Position numbers and translations under genes: made by a program. Shown piece by piece: positions 35,562-43,516 of a stretch of DNA of 64,000 bases. Source of the stretch: Pilosibacter fragilis (GTDB lineage Bacteria > Bacillota > Clostridia > Lachnospirales > Lachnospiraceae); assembly GCF_032490495.1 (NCBI RefSeq), contig NZ_JAVYJB010000004.1, forward strand, positions 1 to 64,000, in the 5' to 3' direction. The first letter of the stretch is position 1. Each line of letters opens with the position of its first letter. The notes beneath the pieces are model-generated. The model made no database searches, had not been told where the DNA came from, and saw nothing but the letters and a program-made list of their open reading frames with translations.

Positions 35562-35643
35562 AAAATTGATGGATGCGATTGAGCGGGAATAGATCTTTCC
35601 GGCGAACATGAAGGGAATGACGCGTTGCAATCGTACATAAAAA

Positions 35644-35686
35644 GCGGGGAGAAGTTCCGTAAAATGGAACTTCTCCCCGTTTTTTA
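35644..35686 (+). terminator. Intrinsic terminator after the amidohydrolase gene
   Basis: CGGGGAGAAGTTCC and GGAACTTCTCCCCG form a perfect 14-bp stem followed by TTTTTT. It may also serve the minus-strand DUF362 gene, which ends at 35705. Confidence 0.9.
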
Positions 35687-35704
35687 TTTCAAGGAAGATC
35701 CTGA

Positions 35705-36826
35705 TCAGATCCGTTTCAGCTCATACTGTCTTGTGCCGAGACCGATCTTTTCCGCCTGATCGAGAGTCGCCTGCCATTCGATATTTGGGTTGGAATCCTT
35801 GAAGTGATCATGGTGGCAGTGCCATCCCGGCTGGGAGAGATGTTCTCCAAGCTGGCTATTGGCGATTGGAGCTGCCTTCAGACAGGCATCCGCGCAGGCC
35901 TGGTCCAGAGCGACCGGATCGAAGCTCGCGAACATTCCGATATCCGGAAGGATCGGGGCATCATTTTCACCGTGGCAGTCACAGTTCGGGCTGATATCCT
36001 GCACAAGGGAAATATGGAAGCACGGGCGGTCATAACAGACAGCCTGCGCGTACTCTGCCATCTTGCGGTCTAAAAGCTCGTTGGCATTGTAGTTCGGGTT
36101 GTAGATAGCATCAAAGCTGCAGGCACCGATACAGCGGCCGCAACCTTTGCACTTGTCATAATCGATGACGGCTTTCTTATTTACATATGTAATAGCATCG
36201 CTTCCGCACTCCTTCGCACAGCGTCTGCAGCCGCGGCAGAGCTTCTCACGGACGGACGGCTTTCCGCTTGCATGCTGCTGCATTTTTCCGGCACGGCTTC
36301 CGCAGCCCATACCGATGTTTTTGATGGCACCACCGAAACCGGTGGATTCATGACCTTTGAAATGGGTCAGGCTGATAAAGACGTCGGCGTCCATAACCGC
36401 GTGGCCGATGAAGGCCGTCTTGCAGTATTCTCCGTTTACGACCGGAACCTCCACCTCGTCAGTTCCGCGAAGACCGTCACCGATGATGATCTGGCAGCCG
36501 GTGGAGATCGGGTTGAAGCCGTTGAGGTTTGCACAGTCTAAGTGATCCAGGGCATTTTTTCTGCTGCCCGGATACAGGGTGTTGCAGTCGGTCAGAAACG
36601 GCATGCCGCCCTGTTCCTTACAGAGATCCGCAACGGCTTTCGCGTAGTTCGGACGAAGGAAAGCGAGGTTTCCGAGCTCACCGAAATGCATTTTGATCGC
36701 GACGAATTTTCCGTCCATGTCAATGTTTTTGATTCCTGCAGCAACGCAGAGCTTTTTCAGCTTGTCCAACTGGCTGGTTCCAACCGAACACCGGAAATCG
36801 GTAAAATAAACCGTTGATTTTTCCAT
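35705..36826 (-). CDS. DUF362 domain protein with two 4Fe-4S motifs
   Basis: 373 aa. N-terminal DUF362 region: VAIKMHFGE, TDCNTLYPG, GHESTGFGGAIKNIGMGCGS. A ferredoxin domain of two clusters follows, LCRGCRRCAKECGSDAI and KCKGCGRCIGACSFDAIY (about residues 193-245), and a C-terminal DUF362 remainder. Family members are common in anaerobes and are thought to act in electron transfer or metal-cofactor chemistry; the reaction is unknown. It is a single gene with AGGAGG upstream. Confidence 0.85.
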   Translation of the reverse strand: MEKSTVYFTDFRCSVGTSQLDKLKKLCVAAGIKNIDMDGKFVAIKMHFGELGNLAFLRPNYAKAVADLCKEQGGMPFLTDCNTLYPGSRKNALDHLDCANLNGFNPISTGCQIIIGDGLRGTDEVEVPVVNGEYCKTAFIGHAVMDADVFISLTHFKGHESTGFGGAIKNIGMGCGSRAGKMQQHASGKPSVREKLCRGCRRCAKECGSDAITYVNKKAVIDYDKCKGCGRCIGACSFDAIYNPNYNANELLDRKMAEYAQAVCYDRPCFHISLVQDISPNCDCHGENDAPILPDIGMFASFDPVALDQACADACLKAAPIANSQLGEHLSQPGWHCHHDHFKDSNPNIEWQATLDQAEKIGLGTRQYELKRI

Positions 36827-36919
36827 GCTTATAAAGTCCTCCTTTAATAAATGATTCGCAACGCTCCATTACCGTAAAGTCTGCGTTTTACTGCGGCGAG
36901 TACGGCCGGCGCGACCAGT

Positions 36920-36951
36920 GCGGTCAGCGCGCAGCCTGCTGAACCGTTACG
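36920..36951. repeat. Diverged fragment of repeat R1
   Basis: GCGGTCAGCGCGCAGCCTGC and the following TGAACCGTTACG resemble one end of the 135-bp element at 42349-42483 (CGGTCAGCGCAGCAAG, TACTGAACAGTTACG). The rest of 36827-37028 holds no gene. Confidence 0.4.
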
Positions 36952-37028
36952 ATCTTTCTAATAAAAGTATCACCGTAAGTCTTAAATTAGTCAAGGATAA
37001 ATTTTGCGGAATTTTTTTAGGATAAATT

Positions 37029-37057
37029 TTGCAGAAATTTTTATATTGTGGTATAGT
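37029..37057 (+). promoter_or_regulatory. Promoter of the secreted glycosidase-like gene
   Basis: TTGCAG (37029-37034), 17-bp spacer, TATAGT (37052-37057). The -35 lies in the second of two direct repeats AGGATAAATTTTGC (about 36988 to 37034), the first of which ends about 36 bp upstream. They may be binding sites or AT-rich upstream elements. Confidence 0.6.
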
Positions 37058-37135
37058 AAACGGGAATCGGTGTGTGCCGATGCATACCAGAAACAAAAAA
37101 GGAAGCTGTGAAGAACAGTTATAAAAGGTGATTGT

Positions 37136-38797
37136 ATGAACATAAGAAAACTGGCAAGACCAGCGGCAGCGCTTTTGGCCGCCGCAGCCCTGATGGCGGG
37201 GATCCCTGAACTTCGGATGGAAGCGCAGGCGGCATTTCCGGAATACTTAAAATCCGTGACCTACTTCGGCGATGCCTGGCCGATCAACTACTGGGGAACT
37301 GAAGATGATAACATGGGGGCAAATTTTGCCCGCATCAAGGCGGACGGCTTCAACAGCATCATTCTCGTGATCCCGTGGAGAGAGTTTCAGCCTGGGGATA
37401 TGGGAAATATGTACAATGAGGCTGCTTTCGCCAAGCTCGATCAGGTCATGAAGTGCGCGGATGATCACGGACTTATGGTGACGCTGCGGATCGGTTACTG
37501 CTGGGATTACAGCGGTGAAGCGTCCCTTCCGGAGCGATATGCCGGTGTGGTGCAGGACGGAAGCAATGACAGGAAGATGTGGATAGATTACTGTAAGACG
37601 ATCTATGACCGGGTATCCGACTACGGGAACTTTCAGGGTGGATTTATTACCTGGGAGGACTTCTGGGACTATACGTCAAACATGGACCGGGATCTCACTA
37701 GAGCCCTCAGTATCCGTCTGGCATCCAGATGCGGATATCAGGATTACCTGAAGGCCCACTACTCCCTTGCGGAGGTCGGCGCGGTCTACGGAAAGACATT
37801 CCAGGATTATTCCGAGATCTGGATCCCGGAGAGAAAGCGCCCGGAGGCGAAGCTGTTTTTTGAGTTCTATGACAGCTTTTTAAATAAGCTCCTCTCCGAG
37901 AGTCAGGAAGTGTTCCCGGGACTATCCATGGAAATCCGGTCCGACGGCGACCCGATCTACCAGCTGGACGGAAGCCATACCTACTATTCCCACTCCGCCA
38001 CGTATCCGTGTGCCGATGCAGAGTACTCCGCTCTTATGTACAGCGTGTCCCTCGGACAGCAGAACGTAGGAGACCATATTTCCGCGGAAACAGCGCTGGC
38101 ATCCATGCAGAACAGCATGAACGGTCTGGTGGAAAAGAGCGGAAAGAAGTATTTTATGGAGCAGTTCCTCTATGCGGATTCCACAGAGGCATTCTCCTAC
38201 AATACCCAGATCGAGGAGTCTCAGGTGGCGGACTTTGTGAAGAGATCCGCTCCGATCTTAAAGGATACTACCTGCGGCTACGGTCTCTGGGTATACCGGA
38301 ATTATGTAAATGATTGTGTATACAATGGCCAGTTCGCGCTGGGACTCACGGGGTGGGATACTACCGGAAATGTTGAGAAAACGGAACATGACGGGTCGAA
38401 GGCAGTCACCCTGTCAAAAGACAGTGTGCTCAGCCAGAATGTCCATGGGCGTCTTGGAAAAAGGGACAAGATCTATGTAAAATTCTGGGCGGCACCGAAG
38501 AACGGTGCAGCGAAGGTCACCTTCCAGATCGGTGACGCTAAAAAGTCGGTCCAGGTGACGGAAGCGGGAAATTATGAGTGTTCCATCCCGTGGCAGGAAA
38601 ACTACAATCTCTCGATCACGACAGACCGAAGCGTGACACTGGACAATATTAAAATGTATTCCCACGAGCAGTACGGCAGGATCTATGACACAGACGGCAA
38701 CGAGCAGGATCTCGCGGCGGCGTTCCGGGAGTTAAATGCGGCACTGGATCAGACACAGACTTTGGAGCCTGTTCCGGCAGCCGATTCCAGTAAATAA
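37136..38797 (+). CDS. Secreted glycoside-hydrolase-like protein (clan GH-A TIM barrel)
   Basis: 553 aa. Signal peptide (AAALLAAAALMAGI) with probable cleavage near AQA-A. A TIM-barrel of beta-galactosidase/cellulase type spans about 35-385: NSIILVIPWREFQP, LMVTLRIGYCWDY, the presumed acid/base Glu in ITWEDFWD (E174) and a presumed nucleophile Glu in YFMEQFLY (about 342). A C-terminal beta-sandwich, carbohydrate-binding-like domain (about 390-530) follows. The substrate is unknown; no polysaccharide utilisation partners are adjacent. It has its own promoter and a hairpin terminator after it. Confidence 0.8.
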   Translation: MNIRKLARPAAALLAAAALMAGIPELRMEAQAAFPEYLKSVTYFGDAWPINYWGTEDDNMGANFARIKADGFNSIILVIPWREFQPGDMGNMYNEAAFAKLDQVMKCADDHGLMVTLRIGYCWDYSGEASLPERYAGVVQDGSNDRKMWIDYCKTIYDRVSDYGNFQGGFITWEDFWDYTSNMDRDLTRALSIRLASRCGYQDYLKAHYSLAEVGAVYGKTFQDYSEIWIPERKRPEAKLFFEFYDSFLNKLLSESQEVFPGLSMEIRSDGDPIYQLDGSHTYYSHSATYPCADAEYSALMYSVSLGQQNVGDHISAETALASMQNSMNGLVEKSGKKYFMEQFLYADSTEAFSYNTQIEESQVADFVKRSAPILKDTTCGYGLWVYRNYVNDCVYNGQFALGLTGWDTTGNVEKTEHDGSKAVTLSKDSVLSQNVHGRLGKRDKIYVKFWAAPKNGAAKVTFQIGDAKKSVQVTEAGNYECSIPWQENYNLSITTDRSVTLDNIKMYSHEQYGRIYDTDGNEQDLAAAFRELNAALDQTQTLEPVPAADSSK

Positions 38798-38838
38798 AAT
38801 TTCTGTAAAAAAAACATAAAGAAATTTGAAATTCCTAC

Positions 38839-38923
38839 TTGCGGAATTGCTCAGACTACGATATAATCTCCGGGATAGTTTGACAGGGATCGAGAAAGAC
38901 CTGTCAGTGTCCCGGAGATTTTT
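38839..38923 (+). promoter_or_regulatory. Promoter of the symporter gene overlapping an intrinsic terminator
   Basis: TTGCGG (38839-38844), 17-bp spacer, TATAAT (38862-38867). The last AT of the -10 is also the first base pair of a long inverted repeat, ATCTCCGGGA (38866-38875) with TCCCGGAGAT (38910-38919). An inner TGACAGG/CCTGTCA stem lies inside, and TTTTT follows. For transcripts of the upstream glycosidase gene this is a terminator; for the symporter promoter it is at the very start of the RNA. Confidence 0.7.
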
Positions 38924-39032
38924 ATGCGGGCAATGAGTCTAAGCCTGTGTCTGCATATCAGGAATGTTTTGGAGAGCCGCCCCAAAGCTTATGTTTCCGG
39001 GTGTGTTGCGCGGTTAAAAAAAGGAGGATTAC

Positions 39033-40370
39033 ATGGAGAAAAAGAAAAGTTCACTCGCTGTCAGAATGAGTATTTCCCTCGTCTGCGGTCTGGTAGCAGG
39101 TCTTCTGTTAATGTTCTTAAGAGAAAACCTCAACAGCACAGGCAAGGAAGCCGTATGGGCAACGATCAACAGCATCCTGTTCCAGGACATCACAGCGGCA
39201 GGCGCTGAAAAGGCACTCGGTATCTTCTATATTATCGGTCAGTTATTTATCCGTTCTTTACAGCTTGTCATCGTACCGATGGTATTCACATCCATCACAC
39301 TTGCGATCGGACAGATTTCCGATACAAGAACTCTCGGCAGAATTTCCGTAAAAACGATCGCAGGTTTCCTGATCTGCTCTTTCTTCGCATTACTTATGGC
39401 GTGCGTAGTCGGAATCATGATCTACAATGCCGGTGTGTTCAATATTCAGGTGGAGGGTCTTGAAGGTTCTGCCGGATCTACCGGTTCCAACCCGTTAAAT
39501 GTGATCCTTAACATTGTTCCGTCCAATATCACAGCGGTATTCAGTACAAACACTTCCGTTCTCGCGATCGTGTTCTTAGCGGTTTCCCTCGGTCTCTGCA
39601 TGAAGGCAGTCGGCGACGAGAAGAGCGCAACATTAAAGAAGCTCATCACAGAAGTAAACGATATCGTTGTTGTATTCTTAAACTACGTTGTTACAAAGTT
39701 CGGTCCGTTCGCGATCTTCGTTCTCCTTGCAAGAACATTCGCGACATACGGAATCAACCACTTAAAACCGGCTCTGGCATACGTTGTCGTAACTGTTATC
39801 CTGCTTCTCTTATTCCTCTTCGTAGGATACCCGATCTTTGTAGCAGTTACAACAAAGCAGAATCCGGTGAAGTTTGCAAAGAAGATCTTCCGTGTAGCAG
39901 TATTCGGATTCTCCACTTCCTCCAGTGCGGCTGCTCTTCCGCTTAACGTGAAGACAACTACAGAGGAGCTCGGTGTTGATGAGAAGATCGCTTCCTTCGT
40001 ACTTCCGCTCGGTATGACCATCAACATGAATGGTACCGCGATCATGCAGGTCGTTGCGACTCTGTTCATCGCAGGCTGCGCAGGATACGATGTAACCCTG
40101 TCCCAGCTCATCGTGATCGCTCTCTTAGCCCTGATCGCATCCGCCGGTACACCGGCAGCTCCGGGCGCAGGCGCGATCATCCTGTTCACAATCCTTTCCG
40201 GCCTTGGCTACATCAACGACGGTGCACTCTTAGCATACAGCCTGATCCTTGCGATCAACCGCCCGATCGAGATGTTAGTAACGGCGCTTAACGTTGTCGG
40301 TGACTCCGCAACCGCGATCTACGTTGCGAAATCCGAGGGAATGTTAAACGAGGATATCTACAATTCATAA
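39033..40370 (+). CDS. Dicarboxylate/amino acid:cation symporter (DAACS, GltP/SstT-like)
   Basis: 445 aa with eight helices and two hairpins. The family signatures STSSSAAALPLN (HP1) and LGMTINMNGTAIMQV (TM7) are present, with AGTPAAPGAGAI in HP2. It imports glutamate, aspartate, serine/threonine or C4-dicarboxylates with Na+ or H+; the exact substrate is not told from the sequence. AAAGGAGGATTAC precedes the ATG. It is a single-gene unit with a terminator at 40407-40454. Confidence 0.93.
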   Translation: MEKKKSSLAVRMSISLVCGLVAGLLLMFLRENLNSTGKEAVWATINSILFQDITAAGAEKALGIFYIIGQLFIRSLQLVIVPMVFTSITLAIGQISDTRTLGRISVKTIAGFLICSFFALLMACVVGIMIYNAGVFNIQVEGLEGSAGSTGSNPLNVILNIVPSNITAVFSTNTSVLAIVFLAVSLGLCMKAVGDEKSATLKKLITEVNDIVVVFLNYVVTKFGPFAIFVLLARTFATYGINHLKPALAYVVVTVILLLLFLFVGYPIFVAVTTKQNPVKFAKKIFRVAVFGFSTSSSAAALPLNVKTTTEELGVDEKIASFVLPLGMTINMNGTAIMQVVATLFIAGCAGYDVTLSQLIVIALLALIASAGTPAAPGAGAIILFTILSGLGYINDGALLAYSLILAINRPIEMLVTALNVVGDSATAIYVAKSEGMLNEDIYNS

Positions 40371-40406
40371 GGAAAATACCGGCCTGGTTTACGGTCGGTG
40401 TGCAAA

Positions 40407-40454
40407 GCTCCGGAAGACCTGAGGGAAGAAGCCCAGGTCTTCCGGAGTTTTTTT
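40407..40454 (+). terminator. Intrinsic terminator after the symporter gene
   Basis: CTCCGGAAGACCT and AGGTCTTCCGGAG form a perfect 13-bp stem, followed by seven T. Repeat R3 starts in its T-run. Confidence 0.92.
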
Positions 40455-40529
40455 ATGTAACAGGAAATCCTGGGGAATTCCAAAGATGTGCACTCACGCG
40501 AAGATGTAGATTGTCGCAAGCGACCGCGC
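40452..40529. repeat. Interspersed repeat family R3, copy 1
   Basis: Begins TATGTAACAGGAAAT and contains GATGTGCACTCACGCGAAGA and the hairpin-forming TTGTCGCAAGCGAC. It matches 46155-46233 closely. It starts directly behind a terminator. Confidence 0.75.
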
Positions 40530-40629
40530 TTCACATTTTCTGAACAAATAAACAGAAAAATATGATATGATAAAAACATGTGAAAGAGGCAGACAAGAAC
40601 ATCCAGTCTGCGGGGACAGGGGGAGCTTT

Positions 40630-42327
40630 ATGACAGGAACCATGTTTTTCAACATGCTTTTAAATATCGGACTGCTGGTGCTTCTGGCAACGCTGCTCAC
40701 CAATATGGCATCGGTGCGGAAGCTGTTCCGGGGAGAGAATAGCACGATCGCCCAGAAGATGGCGTTGGCAGTGATCTTCGGTGCCATCAGCATCGTGTCG
40801 ACCTACACAGGGACAAAGACCGGCGGGGCCATCGTCAATACCCGCGTCATCGGCGTCCTGACCGCGGGGATCATGGGAGGACCGTTTGTCGGAATGATGA
40901 CGGCACTCATCGCCGGAGCCCACCGGTTCCTGTTTGATATCGGCGGCTTTACAGCAGCCTCCTGCGCGGTTTCAACGCTGGTGGAAGGCGTGCTGGGAAG
41001 TCTGGTCTATAAAAAGTACAAGGCAGGAGAGATGGACAGCGTCGATCTGTTTTTCCTGACTGCAGAGGCGGAGATCCTGCAGATGGTGATCATTCTGATG
41101 ATCTCGAAGCCTCTCGGCGCGGCCATGGAGCTTGTGGGAAAGATTGCCGTCCCGATGATCGTCATGAATTCTGTGGGAATGGTGCTCTTTTTCAAGACCT
41201 TTGATATGGTATATATGCGAGAGGACAGTCTGTTTGCGGAGCGGATGCGTCTTTCCATGGGAATCGCGGACAAGAGTCTCGTCTATCTGAGAAAAGGTTT
41301 CGGAAAGCGGGAAAATATGGAAGCTGTGACCGATATCATTTTTGGTGAGATCCCATGTCAGGCGGTGATCATCACGGATGAAAAGGAAGTTCTGGCGGTG
41401 AGTTCCCTGATCGATGACAGCCGTTTCCGCCGGGAAAAGTTTCTGGAACATCTGACAGGACCGGCAAAAGGAATGAAAGCAGAATGTATCTGGGAGGAAG
41501 ATCTCGATGAGGAGATACGGCCGCTGTTTCACTCCCTCGTGACGGTGACAGTTCCGGTCATGACCGGAGATGAGAAGATCGGAAGTCTGTCCATTGTCGT
41601 GAAAAAGAGACGCCGTGTGGAACGAAGCATCGGGGATTTTCTGGAGGAACTTGCGAAGATGTTTTCCACACAGTTAGGGGTCTACAATGTGGAATATCAG
41701 AAAAAATTGCGGAAAAAAGCGGAGTTTAAGGCGCTGCAGTCTCAGGTAAACCCGCATTTTCTCTACAACGCGCTGAATACGATCTCCTGCATCTGCGATG
41801 AGGATGCGGGAAAGGCCAGTGACCTGATCTTAACGTTAGCGTCCTACTACCGTCAGACTCTGGAGAACGACCAGTACATGCTGGATATCGATACGGAGAT
41901 CAACCATGTCCGGACGTATCTGGAGATCGAGAAGGCGAGATTTGAGGAGAAGCTCCGGGTGGAGATCAACGTGGAAGACGGTCTCTCCTGTCAGGTCCCG
42001 TCCTTTATCCTGCAGCCCATCGTGGAGAACGCTGTCCGGTATGGAAACAGTGCGGACGGGGTGCGCAGAGTGGAGATCTCGGCAAAACGGGTGCAGAGCG
42101 GAACCGGAGAGGATCTGGTGCGGATCGGGGTCAGAGACCATGGAAAAGGTTTTGAACCGGAAGAGGCAGAGAGGATCCTGACAGGAAACAAGACCGGCAG
42201 CGTGGGATTAAAAAATGTGAATGAACGTTTGAAGAGTACATACGGAAAGCGTTATGGACTGGAGATCCGGGATACGGATGACGGGGCGGAGGTTTCGTTC
42301 TGTATTCCGCATCAGGCAGCGGGCTGA
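40630..42327 (+). CDS. LytS-family sensor histidine kinase
   Basis: 565 aa from the ATG at 40630 (GGGGGAGC upstream). The N-terminal 5TM-5TMR_LYT domain (about 1-190) contains GIMGGPFVGMMTALIAGAHR. A GAF-like segment follows (about 215-345), then the His_kinase domain with phospho-His in LQSQVNPHFLYNALNTI and an N-box IVENAVRYG, and finally an HATPase region (GSVGLKNVNERL). In related systems (BtsS, YpdA, LytS) this sensor type detects pyruvate or envelope state. The LytTR regulator and a CstA-type transporter follow. Confidence 0.93.
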   Translation: MTGTMFFNMLLNIGLLVLLATLLTNMASVRKLFRGENSTIAQKMALAVIFGAISIVSTYTGTKTGGAIVNTRVIGVLTAGIMGGPFVGMMTALIAGAHRFLFDIGGFTAASCAVSTLVEGVLGSLVYKKYKAGEMDSVDLFFLTAEAEILQMVIILMISKPLGAAMELVGKIAVPMIVMNSVGMVLFFKTFDMVYMREDSLFAERMRLSMGIADKSLVYLRKGFGKRENMEAVTDIIFGEIPCQAVIITDEKEVLAVSSLIDDSRFRREKFLEHLTGPAKGMKAECIWEEDLDEEIRPLFHSLVTVTVPVMTGDEKIGSLSIVVKKRRRVERSIGDFLEELAKMFSTQLGVYNVEYQKKLRKKAEFKALQSQVNPHFLYNALNTISCICDEDAGKASDLILTLASYYRQTLENDQYMLDIDTEINHVRTYLEIEKARFEEKLRVEINVEDGLSCQVPSFILQPIVENAVRYGNSADGVRRVEISAKRVQSGTGEDLVRIGVRDHGKGFEPEEAERILTGNKTGSVGLKNVNERLKSTYGKRYGLEIRDTDDGAEVSFCIPHQAAG

Positions 42328-42348
42328 CAGGAAAATACTGTGACCGGA

Positions 42349-42483
42349 CGTAACTATTCAGTACCTTCATAGTTACGTGCAAAAATCCATTCCAGATCAG
42401 CTTCGCTGATGGGATTTTTGCCTTCCAGCCTATGTTTTCTTACGGTCAGCGCAGCAAGTGCGCAGACCTACTGAACAGTTACG
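42349..42483. repeat. MITE-like repeat R1, copy 1 (135 bp)
   Basis: The ends are inverted (CGTAACTATTCAGTA / TACTGAACAGTTACG), with an internal hairpin AAAAATCC...ATCAGC-TTC-GCTGAT...GGATTTTT. The flanks ACCGGA and ACCGGG may be a target duplication. It sits between the kinase and regulator genes and encodes nothing. A reverse-oriented copy is at 63616-63750. Confidence 0.8.
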
Positions 42484-42534
42484 ACCGGGCTATTTTATAC
42501 ATTGGGGAAATTATGAGAGACAGGGGGAGATGTT

Positions 42535-43350
42535 TTGAAGATCGCAGTGATCGATGATGAGAGACCGGCAAGAAAAATGCTGATCCGCAGGGTAAAGGAA
42601 GTGCTTCCGGACTGTGAGATCACGGAAGCGGAGAGTGGAGCGGATGCCTTAAAGATGTTTAATGAGTCAGATTCGTTTGATCTGATTTTTGTGGATATGG
42701 ACCTCGGGGATATGGAGGGGACGACGCTGGCGGCCACGGCAAAAAGACTGTTTCCCGGGGCGAAGATCGTCTTTGCCACCGCCTATTCCCAGTATGCCGC
42801 GAAAGCGTACGAGATGGAGATCGATGATTATATTTTAAAACCGTTCGATCCGGAGCGGGTGCACCATGTTGTGAAAAAATGCATTGGGGAAGGAAAACGT
42901 GATCCCGCGGGGAAAATGGAGGAGCAGGAGGAAAAAACGGAACCGGCAGCAGCAGAAAAACAGGGGGCAGAGCAGGGAAACGCAGGTGTGGAAGAGAGGC
43001 GCGAAGCAACGGTATTCGGCAAGATCCCTGTGACGGCCAGCCGCGGAATCCTGTTTCTGGAGATCGCCCAGATCGTGTATGCGGAGACCGACGGACACGG
43101 GTGTGTGGTCCACACCACATCGAGATCCTATGAGGTCAACCAGCTTTTGGGAGAACTTGAGAAAAAGCTGGCGGACTTCGGATTCTTCCGGATCCATAAG
43201 AGTTATCTCATAAATCTGTCATTTATTTCGGAACTTTTTGCAGGCAGCGGAAACGGACTTTCCGTACATATGAAGGGGTATGAGAGCCGGGAACTCCCGG
43301 TGGGAAGAGAAAAACTGAAAACATTAAAACAGCTGCTGAAGATCAGCTGA
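42535..43350 (+). CDS. LytTR-family response regulator
   Basis: 271 aa from a TTG start behind GGGGGAG. The receiver domain (1-120) has DDE at D7/D8/E9, the phospho-accepting D54 (FVDMDLGD), and the conserved K in DYILKPFD. A Glu/Ala-rich linker (about 125-160) is followed by a LytTR DNA-binding domain (about 165-268: RGILFLEIAQIVYAETDG, FFRIHKSYLINLSFI). It partners with the LytS-like kinase upstream and probably controls the adjacent CstA-type transporter. Confidence 0.93.
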   Translation: MKIAVIDDERPARKMLIRRVKEVLPDCEITEAESGADALKMFNESDSFDLIFVDMDLGDMEGTTLAATAKRLFPGAKIVFATAYSQYAAKAYEMEIDDYILKPFDPERVHHVVKKCIGEGKRDPAGKMEEQEEKTEPAAAEKQGAEQGNAGVEERREATVFGKIPVTASRGILFLEIAQIVYAETDGHGCVVHTTSRSYEVNQLLGELEKKLADFGFFRIHKSYLINLSFISELFAGSGNGLSVHMKGYESRELPVGREKLKTLKQLLKIS

Positions 43351-43365
43351 CAGAAAGAGAAGCTG

Positions 43366-43400
43366 CGGCACTCCGTTCATGACGAAAGGAGTGCCGTTTG
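43366..43400 (+). terminator. Hairpin after the LytTR gene
   Basis: CGGCACTCC and GGAGTGCCG form a 9-bp stem followed by a short TTTG. It is a modest terminator before the transporter promoter. Confidence 0.55.
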
Positions 43401-43432
43401 TGCAGATAACCATGCTGTTCATGCAGACCACC

Positions 43433-43461
43433 TTTAAATATTGTGCAAAATATACTATAAT
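43433..43461 (+). promoter_or_regulatory. Promoter of the CstA-type transporter gene
   Basis: TTTAAA (43433-43438, weak), 17-bp spacer, TATAAT (43456-43461). The weak -35 fits an activator-dependent promoter. Imperfect direct repeats around CATGCTGTTCATGCAGACCA just upstream are candidates for LytTR binding. Confidence 0.5.
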
Positions 43462-43516
43462 ACATTTGCTTGAAGAAAAAGAACTAAGCATAATGTATAT
43501 TCAAGGAGGGATTTGT

